Assembly (NCBI GenBank): GCA_018671635.1 | Contig: JABHHG010000039.1 | Location: 1-15,632, forward strand | Direction of reading: 5' to 3' | Origin: Fidelibacterota bacterium | Lineage (GTDB): Bacteria; Fidelibacterota; Marinisomatia; SCGC-AAA003-L08; D37C17 | DNA: 15,632 nucleotides | In this document: piece by piece, positions 7,214-14,347 of the stretch | Numbering within the stretch: the first letter of the stretch is position 1 | Layout: each line of letters opens with the position of its first letter | Position numbers and translations under genes: made by a program | The notes under the pieces: model-generated | The model's database searches: none | Seen by the model: only the letters and a program-made list of their open reading frames with translations | Told to the model about the DNA's origin: nothing

Positions 7214-7463
7214 CGCTATGACGCCATTCTAACTCACCATTTAATAATTCAGTTAATGACTCAACCATTGGCTTTTCTAAAACTTCCAAGTCTTCTTCAA
7301 TCACTTCAATATCTTCTGTATCTTCAATATTCTCTAGCGCTTCAAGATCTAACTTACGTGAATCAATAATTTGTCGAGCTCTTCTTGCAGAAATGATTAC
7401 ATCCGTATATACATCTTCACTTTGCTTGAAAAGTTCACTCATTGAAATTGCTTTAATTTTCAT
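7191..7463 (-). CDS. rpoZ: RNA polymerase omega subunit
   Basis: This 90-residue protein carries the omega hallmark YTDVIISARRARQI (19-32), the helix that clamps the C-terminus of the beta' subunit and aids RNA polymerase assembly. Its position directly after gmk matches the common yicC-gmk-rpoZ order. After the core comes a very acidic, repetitive stretch (about 39-64, rich in Glu, Asp, Leu and Ile) and an acidic tail ending SDAESDEK. The N-terminus MKIKAISM does not carry the MAR residues that form ppGpp site 1 in E. coli omega. The ATG at 7463 shares one base with the gmk stop (TAATG) and has the strongest Shine-Dalgarno in the window. The coding end overlaps the glycosylase start by 23 bp. 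Confidence 0.93.
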   Translation of the reverse strand: MKIKAISMSELFKQSEDVYTDVIISARRARQIIDSRKLDLEALENIEDTEDIEVIEEDLEVLEKPMVESLTELLNGELEWRHSDAESDEK

Positions 7464-8038
7464 TAAATATTCTCCTTTATGGCATTTTCTACAGCTACTA
7501 TTGCTTCTTTTAAATCATCATTTACAAAACTACTATCAAAACGGTCAATAAATTCCATTTCCTTTTCAAACCGTTTTAATCTATTTTTAATTTGAGTGGT
7601 TTGCTCATTACCTCTTTTTAATAATCTCTCTTCCAAAACTAATTTCTTTTCAGGGATGTCAAAACCCGGAGGTTCAATAAAAATTGAGAATGTATTTTCA
7701 GGATATTCTTCCATGATACTAAAACCACCTTTTACATCAATGTCTAATATCATGATTTCATTTTCATCAATAACATCTTCTAGTTGACCAGCAAGCGTAC
7801 CATACTTATTCCCATGGACCCATTCCCATTCTAAAAAATCACCAAATTTTGCCATATGGTCAAATTTTTGGTTGCTCATAAAAATATAATCTTTGCCATC
7901 TACTTCATTCTCTCTTGGTGGTCGCGTAGTGGCAGAAATTGAAAACTTCCAATTTTTATTTCGCCTTAACAATTCTTTGCAGATTGTAGTCTTTCCTGTG
8001 CCAGAAGGTGCAGAAAGCACTATTAAATTTTTACTCAT
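7463..8038 (-). CDS. gmk: Guanylate kinase
   Basis: Guanylate kinase converts GMP (or dGMP) and ATP to GDP and ADP, the essential step toward GTP and dGTP. The 191-residue protein has the P-loop APSGTGKT (10-17), with Ala where Gly is common at the first position. The GMP-binding segment SATTRPPRENEVDGKDYIF (35-53) carries R39, R42 and Y51. It also has EWEWVHGNKYGT (70-81), LDIDVKGG (98-105) and a lid segment RLLKRGNEQ (138-146) with the later arginines. The ATG at 8038 overlaps the TGA of yicC (ATGA), a classic coupling arrangement. A CAGG lies about 14 nt upstream, too far to be a convincing Shine-Dalgarno. Confidence 0.97.
   Translation of the reverse strand: MSKNLIVLSAPSGTGKTTICKELLRRNKNWKFSISATTRPPRENEVDGKDYIFMSNQKFDHMAKFGDFLEWEWVHGNKYGTLAGQLEDVIDENEIMILDIDVKGGFSIMEEYPENTFSIFIEPPGFDIPEKKLVLEERLLKRGNEQTTQIKNRLKRFEKEMEFIDRFDSSFVNDDLKEAIVAVENAIKENI
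7472..7477 (-). promoter_or_regulatory. Strong Shine-Dalgarno for rpoZ
   Basis: AAGGAG on the minus strand lies 8 nt before the rpoZ ATG at 7463, inside the last codons of gmk. It fixes the rpoZ start and suggests that this ribosome recognises Shine-Dalgarno sequences, although many of its neighbours lack one. Confidence 0.75.
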
Positions 8039-8913
8039 ATTATATTTTGTACCTGTTCTCTCATTTTTTCTAATTCATCTTTGACAGAAACGACAAGATG
8101 GCTTACTTCAATTTGATCTGTTTTTGAACCGATAGTATTTACCTCTCGACCCATTTCTTGAAGCATAAAATTCATTTTTCGTCCTGCATATTCTATATCA
8201 TCAAAATAGGTATTATAAAGCTGTATATGACTTCCCAGTCTAACAATTTCTTCTGAAATATCTTTTTTCTCAGCAATAATGGCAACTTCTTGAAGCAACC
8301 GTTGTTCATCTAAAGATACATCTTCAATAAGCTCTGTAATACGCTGCTTATATCTTTTGAAATCCTCACCCCTATGTTCTGATGATTTTAATTCAATTTG
8401 TGAAACATAAGTTTCAACATTTTTCAATCTTGTTTCCAAATCTTTTTTTAAATTATTTCCTTCTGCATTTCTAATTTTATCAAGTTGCGCTATGGCATCC
8501 TTAACAGCATTAAAAAATGTTTCTTTCAATTCTTCAGTAAAATCATCTTTTTCATCAGGACTATAAATTTCTTGCAATTTCATCAGTTGATCTACAGTCA
8601 CAGAAATATCTGTATTTAGTTCAGTTTGAATTACTTCTGCAACTTTAACATACTCACGAATTTTTTCCATGTTCAGTGTCAATCCTGACTTAGCACTCTC
8701 ATGATAATCGATAGAACACATAAGTGTTACACGTCCCCGAACACAATTTTTCTTTATCAGCTTTGATAACTCATCGTCAAAAGCATTTAATGCTCTTGGT
8801 GTCTTGGGAAAAAAATCCAAATATCGACTATTCACAGACTTAATCTCTACTGAGATGTCCATATTGTTGGAGGCACAAATTGCCTTACCATAGCCTGTCA
8901 TACTTTTTATCAT
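8035..8913 (-). CDS. yicC: YicC family endoribonuclease
   Basis: This 292-residue protein begins MIKSMTGYGKA, the diagnostic start of YicC proteins, which are endoribonucleases linked in E. coli to small-RNA turnover. The N-terminal YicC domain covers about residues 1-155, with VEIKSVNSRYLD (22-33) and RGRVTL (59-64) conserved. The C-terminal DUF1732 domain (about 207-292) includes EEIVRLGSHI (221-230) and GRKMNFMLQEMGREVNTIGSK (244-264). The ATG at 8913 is chosen because family members begin at this position; M5 (8901) is less likely. AGAG lies about 10 nt upstream. It is the first gene after the 97-bp gap, so it probably heads a transcription unit, and it overlaps gmk by 4 bp. Confidence 0.96.
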   Translation of the reverse strand: MIKSMTGYGKAICASNNMDISVEIKSVNSRYLDFFPKTPRALNAFDDELSKLIKKNCVRGRVTLMCSIDYHESAKSGLTLNMEKIREYVKVAEVIQTELNTDISVTVDQLMKLQEIYSPDEKDDFTEELKETFFNAVKDAIAQLDKIRNAEGNNLKKDLETRLKNVETYVSQIELKSSEHRGEDFKRYKQRITELIEDVSLDEQRLLQEVAIIAEKKDISEEIVRLGSHIQLYNTYFDDIEYAGRKMNFMLQEMGREVNTIGSKTDQIEVSHLVVSVKDELEKMREQVQNII

Positions 8914-8946
8914 TAATTTATCTCTAATTCTGGGGGTGAAATTTAA

Positions 8947-8975
8947 CTTTTATTAAACCATTTTTCAAACGTCAA
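8947..8975 (-). promoter_or_regulatory. Candidate sigma-70-type promoter for yicC-gmk-rpoZ and downstream genes
   Basis: The gap 8914-9010 is the only substantial non-coding stretch. On the minus strand it contains TTGACG (8975-8970), a close match to the -35 consensus, followed after a 17-bp spacer by TAAAAG (8952-8947) as a weak -10. TAATAA at 8955-8950 is an alternative with a short spacer. Transcription would begin about 30 nt ahead of the yicC ATG. If the organism uses a Bacteroidota-type sigma factor, the consensus would differ. Evidence is sequence match only. Confidence 0.4.
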
Positions 8976-8981
8976 TAGTAA

Positions 8982-9002
8982 GAATTATTTTAGGTATAAT
9001 TC
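8982..9002. repeat. Inverted repeat GAATTAT-N7-ATAATTC, possible operator
   Basis: Two perfect 7-bp arms (8982-8988 and 8996-9002) separated by 7 bp lie just downstream of the exported-protein stop. For the minus strand they lie about 6 bp upstream of the candidate -35 box. The 14-bp centre-to-centre spacing suits a dimeric regulator. The stem is AT-rich and has no following T-run in either direction, so it makes a poor terminator. A chance origin cannot be excluded. Confidence 0.4.
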
Positions 9003-9010
9003 AAGAGAAA

Positions 9011-9892
9011 TTAAGGACTTAGTCTTTTTGATGCAGATAAAACTTTTTCTACAAGTAGTTTGACTGTGAATTGCTGTGTGGGTTTGAATGGATGTAAACT
9101 ATCAGAAGGTAAGACGGCAATCTCTAATTCAATAAAATTTAATTTTACGCCTGCTCCCAAAGTGAATCCACCATTACCCGCATAACCTCCTCTTAAATTT
9201 AAATTTTCATGGATATTAAAACTTACTCCAATATTGCTATTAAATTCACTACTATTTAATATTCCATCCAAAAAAATAGTAGTATTTTTAAATTTTGAAT
9301 TCACAATTAATTCTAAAAAAGGTTGATATACTTCTTTACGATTAGTACTCCACCTTTTACTGGATATGGCATCATGAATAAATAATAAAAATTGGGTATT
9401 CTTATAGTGCATTTTTTTACTAATTGAAAATCCTGCTGAATATGCAGATTCTTCGTACAATGATGTAAACGAAAAGGTGGGCCAAATTTCTAATTTTGAA
9501 GTACTTATTTGGACTGGATATGTAAAGCTAATTGAACGATAGCTAAATGACGTAATTCGAGTGTAATCGATCTCATCTGAACTTGGCATCCCATCACCAT
9601 TATCGCTCCACGCATCTATAGTATTATCTAAATTGGAGACTCCAAAATAAGATAAATAATAGGACTTATTTTCTGTATCGAACACTATTGAGTTTTCTTC
9701 AAGAATATTATCTTTTGAGACTGAATATGAAAATTGAACCGATGATTGCTCACTATTTTCAAAGGAGTTGATACCACCTAATGCACTTGATTTAGCATCA
9801 AATGGTCTAACTAATACTGGAGAGGGATTTTGAATCCAGGCTGAGAAGCCAACACTCAATAAGAGCATATATTGAATTAATTTATACACCAT
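9011..9892 (-). CDS. Exported beta-rich protein, probably an outer-membrane barrel; EF-hand-like loop
   Basis: This 293-residue protein starts with a signal peptide-like segment (KLIQYMLLLSVGFSA, 4-18). The rest is rich in alternating polar and hydrophobic strands with many Ser, Asn, Tyr and Phe residues. Glycine-rich strands (234-249) and a final strand QFTVKLLVEKV (274-284) suggest an outer-membrane beta-barrel, perhaps a distant relative of PorV/PorQ-type proteins. It lacks the NPAG motif of canonical PorV, so I do not assign a family. Residues 96-107 (SDNGDGMPSSDE) resemble a calcium-binding EF-hand loop, though with Ser at position 1. The ATG at 9892 overlaps the mutS end by 11 bp; M9 is an alternative start. 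The function, and any link to mutS, are unknown. Confidence 0.7.
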   Translation of the reverse strand: MVYKLIQYMLLLSVGFSAWIQNPSPVLVRPFDAKSSALGGINSFENSEQSSVQFSYSVSKDNILEENSIVFDTENKSYYLSYFGVSNLDNTIDAWSDNGDGMPSSDEIDYTRITSFSYRSISFTYPVQISTSKLEIWPTFSFTSLYEESAYSAGFSISKKMHYKNTQFLLFIHDAISSKRWSTNRKEVYQPFLELIVNSKFKNTTIFLDGILNSSEFNSNIGVSFNIHENLNLRGGYAGNGGFTLGAGVKLNFIELEIAVLPSDSLHPFKPTQQFTVKLLVEKVLSASKRLSP

Positions 9893-12473
9893 GCTTCTTT
9901 TTCAGCTCATCCAATTTTGCCAATGCATCCAGTGGAGTCATGGCATTAATATCAAGTTCATTCAACTCAATTTGAAGTTTATCATTATTGTTTGTAAAAA
10001 TATCAATTTGCTCAATAATTGGCATGGATTCTGATGCTTCCAATTCAGAACGTTCACTGGAAGATAATGTTTTAAGTAAGTCATGGGCGCGTACCACTAC
10101 AGATTTGGGTAGCCCTGCCATTTCCGCTACATGTACACCATAGGAACGGTCGGCTCCACCCTCAATTATTTTTCGTAGAAAAATAATTCTATCACCAAAT
10201 TCTTTAACCGCCACATTCAAATTAAACGCTCGAGGTAAATCAGTGGCTAATTCCACGAGTTCATGATAATGTGTGGCAAAAAGCGTCTTAGCTTGAACAT
10301 TTTTTTCATGATGCAAATATTCAGTAACTGCCCACGCAATCGATAGTCCATCATATGTTGAGGTACCTCGACCAATTTCATCTAAAATTATTAAACTCTT
10401 TGGGGTAGCATTATTTAAAATATTTGCCGTCTCGTTCATTTCAACCAAAAATGTTGATTCGCCGCCAGCAAGATTATCGCTGGCTCCCACTCGTGTAAAC
10501 AATTTGTCAATGACTCCTATTGTAGCCTTTGAAGCAGGTACAAATGAGCCTACTTGTGCCATGAGTACGATAAGACCTGTTTGACGAAGGTAGGTACTTT
10601 TCCCAGCCATATTTGGACCTGTAATTATCGCGATTTGCTTCTTGCTACAATTAAGAATGATGTCATTGGGGATAAAATCTTCTCCCGTAGGCAATAACGT
10701 TTCAACCACTGGATGACGAGCATTTTCTAAAATCAACTTTGATGAGCCTAATATAGTAGGACAAATATAATTATTTTCTTTTGCTAAATATGCCAATGAT
10801 GAGGCAATATCAATTTTTGAAATAACCAATGCATTAAATTGAATATCTCGAGCGGATGCAAGTATATCGATGCAAAGATTCTCAAAAATTTCACTTTCAA
10901 TTTCTACAATTTTTTCACTGGCAGATAGTATTTTATCTTCATACTCTTTTAACTCTGATGTGAAAAAACGCTCTGCGTTTGTTAAAGTTTGTTTGCGGAT
11001 ATAATGCTCTGGCACTTTATCGATATGAACTTTTGTAACTTCAATATAGTAACCAAATACCCTATTATATCCAACTTTTAAACTGGGAATTCCCGTACTA
11101 TTTTGTTCATCAATTTGCATTTTTACCAACCATTCATTTGCATTGGTTGATAATTGTCTTAACTCGTCTAATTCAGATGAATATCCATCATTAATTACGC
11201 CACCTTTTTGTAGGCTAATAGGTGCTTCTTCTTTTAAAATTTCATTAATTTTATCAACAATTATTGACGTATTTATTGAGGATATAATTAGTTTATTTAA
11301 ATGGGAAACATCTTTTTTTAATATTTGTTTTAATTCAGGTATTTTTGATAGTGAAGCTCCCAAATTGACTACATCCCGAGGTGTTGCCTTTAAGGTAGAT
11401 AATCGAGCTAAAACACGGTCAATATCTGACACTTCTCTCAATAAGTCCCTGACAGACTCTAATAGGTCTGGAGTATCATAAAACTCTTGAACGCGATTCA
11501 AGCGTGTTTTAATTTTCTTTACATCAGTGAGTGGTCTGCGAAGCCATGATTTCAACAAACGACTACCAGATGGAGTTGCAGTTTTGTCCATTACACCAAT
11601 AAGTGAACCATGAATCCCTTGTGTAGCCAATGATGAGAATACTTCTAAATTTCTTACGGTAAACGGATCTAAGCCCATTGCACTTTCATCCTGAATGAAT
11701 GAAATGGATGTAATATGTTTTATCCGATTTTGAAAATTTTGCCCCACATAATTAAGCGCGGCTCCTGCGGCACAAATCCCTGCATTTAATGCTTCAATCC
11801 CAAACCCTTTGAGAGAATTTGTTTTAAAATGATCCGTTAGAATATCATATCCAGTATCTTTATCTACAACCCAATCCGGAAATGTTGATAAGAAAATTTG
11901 ACTGTCCTTTAGTCGGCTTTTGCAAAGATTCTCTTGGCCCTCAGAAACCAATATTTCTTTCACATGAAATTGTTGAATTACATTTTTGAACCCTGATATT
12001 GGCCATTCACCACAAAGGAATTCACCTGTAGAATGATCTAAAATTGATATTCCCACAATTTCTTTTTGGAAGACAATGGCAGCTAAATAATTATTTTCTC
12101 GGCCATCTAAGTACTTTTCAGATAGTGCAGTCCCTGGAGATAGAACCTCCACTACTTCACGCTTAACAATCCCTATTGCCTTCTTTGGATTTTCAACCTG
12201 TTCGCAAATGGCAACTCGATGACCCGCTTTCAGAAGTTTATGCAAATGCTGTTCTAAAGAATGATATGGAAACCCAGCTAAGGGAATTGTTGAGGCCGCG
12301 CCATTGGAACGCTTCGTTAAGGTAATACTTAAAATTTCAGAGGTCAGTACAGCATCCTCATCAAAGGTTTCATAGAAATCACCCATTCTAAATAACATAA
12401 TCGAATCAGGGTGCAATTTCTTTGCCTCCCAAAACTGCTTCATTACAGGCGTTGGACCTTTACTTTTTACCAC
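9882..12473 (-). CDS. mutS: DNA mismatch repair protein MutS
   Basis: MutS recognises mispaired bases and recruits MutL. The 863-residue length is normal for MutS1. The mismatch-binding domain has MLFRMGDFYETF (26-37), with the wedge F33-x-E35 motif. The connector, lever and clamp domains fill about 125-560, with GYNRVFGYYIEVT (468-480) conserved. The ATPase domain shows Walker A TGPNMAGKST (618-627), LAGGESTFLVEM (668-679), Walker B IILDEIGRGTSTYDG (695-709) and THYHEL (734-739). QIDIF (822-826) near the C-terminus looks like a beta-clamp binding motif. The start is GTG at 12471-12473, placed to leave about ten residues before TPVMKQF as in homologues; the ATG at M11 would cut into that block. 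It begins 2 bp after selB ends and has no clear Shine-Dalgarno. Confidence 0.97.
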   Translation of the reverse strand: MVKSKGPTPVMKQFWEAKKLHPDSIMLFRMGDFYETFDEDAVLTSEILSITLTKRSNGAASTIPLAGFPYHSLEQHLHKLLKAGHRVAICEQVENPKKAIGIVKREVVEVLSPGTALSEKYLDGRENNYLAAIVFQKEIVGISILDHSTGEFLCGEWPISGFKNVIQQFHVKEILVSEGQENLCKSRLKDSQIFLSTFPDWVVDKDTGYDILTDHFKTNSLKGFGIEALNAGICAAGAALNYVGQNFQNRIKHITSISFIQDESAMGLDPFTVRNLEVFSSLATQGIHGSLIGVMDKTATPSGSRLLKSWLRRPLTDVKKIKTRLNRVQEFYDTPDLLESVRDLLREVSDIDRVLARLSTLKATPRDVVNLGASLSKIPELKQILKKDVSHLNKLIISSINTSIIVDKINEILKEEAPISLQKGGVINDGYSSELDELRQLSTNANEWLVKMQIDEQNSTGIPSLKVGYNRVFGYYIEVTKVHIDKVPEHYIRKQTLTNAERFFTSELKEYEDKILSASEKIVEIESEIFENLCIDILASARDIQFNALVISKIDIASSLAYLAKENNYICPTILGSSKLILENARHPVVETLLPTGEDFIPNDIILNCSKKQIAIITGPNMAGKSTYLRQTGLIVLMAQVGSFVPASKATIGVIDKLFTRVGASDNLAGGESTFLVEMNETANILNNATPKSLIILDEIGRGTSTYDGLSIAWAVTEYLHHEKNVQAKTLFATHYHELVELATDLPRAFNLNVAVKEFGDRIIFLRKIIEGGADRSYGVHVAEMAGLPKSVVVRAHDLLKTLSSSERSELEASESMPIIEQIDIFTNNNDKLQIELNELDINAMTPLDALAKLDELKKKHGV
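10164..10188. repeat. 11-bp perfect inverted repeat with 3-nt loop inside mutS
   Basis: Arms AATTATTTTTC (10164-10174) and GAAAAATAATT (10178-10188) are exact complements around GTA. They encode the conserved RIIFLRKII segment (762-770) of MutS. The stem holds only one G:C pair and has no GC core, so terminator function is unlikely. It may reflect AT-biased codon choice. Confidence 0.5.
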
Positions 12474-12475
12474 AG

Positions 12476-14347
12476 CTATACCAATTTCCGACTATTACCA
12501 TCACGGTAAGTAATTTTTTGCTTATCAAAATATTCTAAAAGGGGCACTGCATATTTTCGACTGGTGTCGGCTAAGTCTTTAAATTGTGACACTGAAAGTT
12601 CTGAATCATTATCAAAAAATTTAACCACTCTTTCTCGTAAAGAAAAAAAATTGGTGCGCGTAAACATAAGACTCTCATCTAATCTCAATACATCTCCACG
12701 TTGTTCTGCAATATTCAAAAGGAGCAAAACCTTTTCCTTATCGGCTCCCAATTTATTTGCCAATTCATCATATCGTGAAGACGTAAATCCCTCACCATTC
12801 AATATATTGATCAAACTTTGAAGTAATTTATTTTCAATATCTGATAATTCAATCGAAAATTCATACATGGCCCATTTGTCATTAATATTTTTTATTTTAT
12901 TCTCTTCAGCTAACTTAAGTAAAAGATAATCACAAAAATAGTCATCTGCTTTTAAAAACTGTCTTACTTCTTCTTTTTGAGCACCCGATTTATATGGATT
13001 TTTTTTATGATAATTTCCTAAGAAACTTACTAAACTATTGGTCAAAGTAATAATTTGATCCGTTGTTACTAACCATGTTGAAGTCTTATGTTTTATCCAC
13101 CATAATCTACTATCTTCAGAGACGATACTTTCAATTTTTTCAGCAGAAAGTCCTAACCTTAAACCTAATTCTGATTTTGTGATGGGTTTTCCAGCTAGAC
13201 TTTCAATTCGGTAGCGAAATTTTTCATCATCATTGAGATTATACAAATGTGTTATTTTTTCCTTATTCTCTTTCCATTTTCCAAATAACTCAGTCTCAAT
13301 AACTTCACCTCCACCAATCGTAACTACGGGCGAATATAATCGGATAATAAATTTATCGCCTAATGCAGAAACCAAGGGAGTTTCAAGTTTGAAAATTACG
13401 GAGCCATCATCACCCGGTTCTATAGATTTTCTATCAGGCAATGCCACACGTGCCATTACTTCTTGGGTGCCCAAATGGATTCTTACGCGTTGATTCTGAG
13501 TGATTGGATGTTTAGACGAGCTGAGTAAACTCACTCTTGTACCTAATGTAGAATGGTTTTGAAAATGATTTGGAGTGGTAATTTGGCAACCTCTCGCTAA
13601 TTCATCCGCTTCAATACCCTGTAAATTAATGGCGGCTCGAGCCCCAAGCTGAACAGAATCAACTGAACAATCATGGGATTGAATCCCCCTAATTTTGGCT
13701 TTTTTCTGCCCCGGCAGTATTTCTATGCTATCTCCAATTTTAGCTTCACCAGATGAAACCGTTCCAGTAACTACCGTACCAAAACCCTTAATTGTAAATA
13801 CGCGATCTACGGGGAGGCGAAAAATTCCGCGGGATATTTTTTTGGGTACACTTTCAGCCATTTGAATTAATTCACTTTTTAGGGCATCAATTCCAATATT
13901 GTTTAATGCTGAAACTTTATGAATAGGCGCCCCTTCTAAGAAGGAACCCTCTACCAATTCCTGAATATCTAACTCAACTAACTCAAGCCAGTCTGCATCT
14001 GCTAAATCGACTTTGTTGATAGCAATAGCACCGATTTTAATATCTAATAATTTGAGGATTTCAAAATGCTCTCGGGTTTGTGGCATGACCCCATCGTCTG
14101 CAGCAACCACTAATAATACCGCATCAATTCCACTCACTCCAGCCATCATGTTTTTTACAAATTTTTCATGCCCCGGAACATCAATGAGTGTGATTGCTTC
14201 TGTGAGAAAAGCGAAGCCAATATCGATGGTCATTCCACGCTTTACTTCTTCTTCATGGCGCTCAGTACTTATACCCGTGATAGCTTTTACCAATGTGGTT
14301 TTACCATGATCAATATGCCCTGAAAGGCCAATGACTATTTGCCTCAC
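12476..14347 (-). CDS. selB: Selenocysteine-specific elongation factor SelB
   Basis: SelB is the GTPase that delivers Sec-tRNA(Sec) to ribosomes paused at UGA next to a SECIS hairpin. The 623-residue length matches the family. G1 is GHIDHGKT (10-17), G3 is DVPGH (56-60) and G4 is NKVD (111-114). RLPVDRVFTIKGFGTVVTGT (177-196) begins the SelB-type domain 2 and distinguishes it from EF-Tu. Domain 3 extends to about 355, and the C-terminal half (about 370-623) contains the winged-helix repeats that bind SECIS RNA, including KSELGLRLGLSAEKI (391-405). The start is GTG at 14347, overlapping the selA TGA as GTGA, with a GAGG Shine-Dalgarno 7 nt upstream. The protein begins directly with the G-domain strand, so this start is secure. 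Confidence 0.96.
   Translation of the reverse strand: MRQIVIGLSGHIDHGKTTLVKAITGISTERHEEEVKRGMTIDIGFAFLTEAITLIDVPGHEKFVKNMMAGVSGIDAVLLVVAADDGVMPQTREHFEILKLLDIKIGAIAINKVDLADADWLELVELDIQELVEGSFLEGAPIHKVSALNNIGIDALKSELIQMAESVPKKISRGIFRLPVDRVFTIKGFGTVVTGTVSSGEAKIGDSIEILPGQKKAKIRGIQSHDCSVDSVQLGARAAINLQGIEADELARGCQITTPNHFQNHSTLGTRVSLLSSSKHPITQNQRVRIHLGTQEVMARVALPDRKSIEPGDDGSVIFKLETPLVSALGDKFIIRLYSPVVTIGGGEVIETELFGKWKENKEKITHLYNLNDDEKFRYRIESLAGKPITKSELGLRLGLSAEKIESIVSEDSRLWWIKHKTSTWLVTTDQIITLTNSLVSFLGNYHKKNPYKSGAQKEEVRQFLKADDYFCDYLLLKLAEENKIKNINDKWAMYEFSIELSDIENKLLQSLINILNGEGFTSSRYDELANKLGADKEKVLLLLNIAEQRGDVLRLDESLMFTRTNFFSLRERVVKFFDNDSELSVSQFKDLADTSRKYAVPLLEYFDKQKITYRDGNSRKLV

Noticed and set aside
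8995..9000. Exact TATAAT on the plus strand in the 97-bp gap
   Set aside because: No -35 match at a normal distance, and it would drive only antisense transcription into the exported-protein gene. It overlaps the inverted repeat and is probably incidental.
11143..11481. 112-codon open frame on the plus strand, antisense to mutS
   Set aside because: It lies wholly within a well-conserved MutS frame, and its translation has no recognisable motif. It fits a shadow frame of AT-rich coding DNA.
13630..13639. GGCTCGAGCC GC-rich palindrome in selB
   Set aside because: Only 10 bp, with no spacing or context suggesting a site; expected by chance at this scale.
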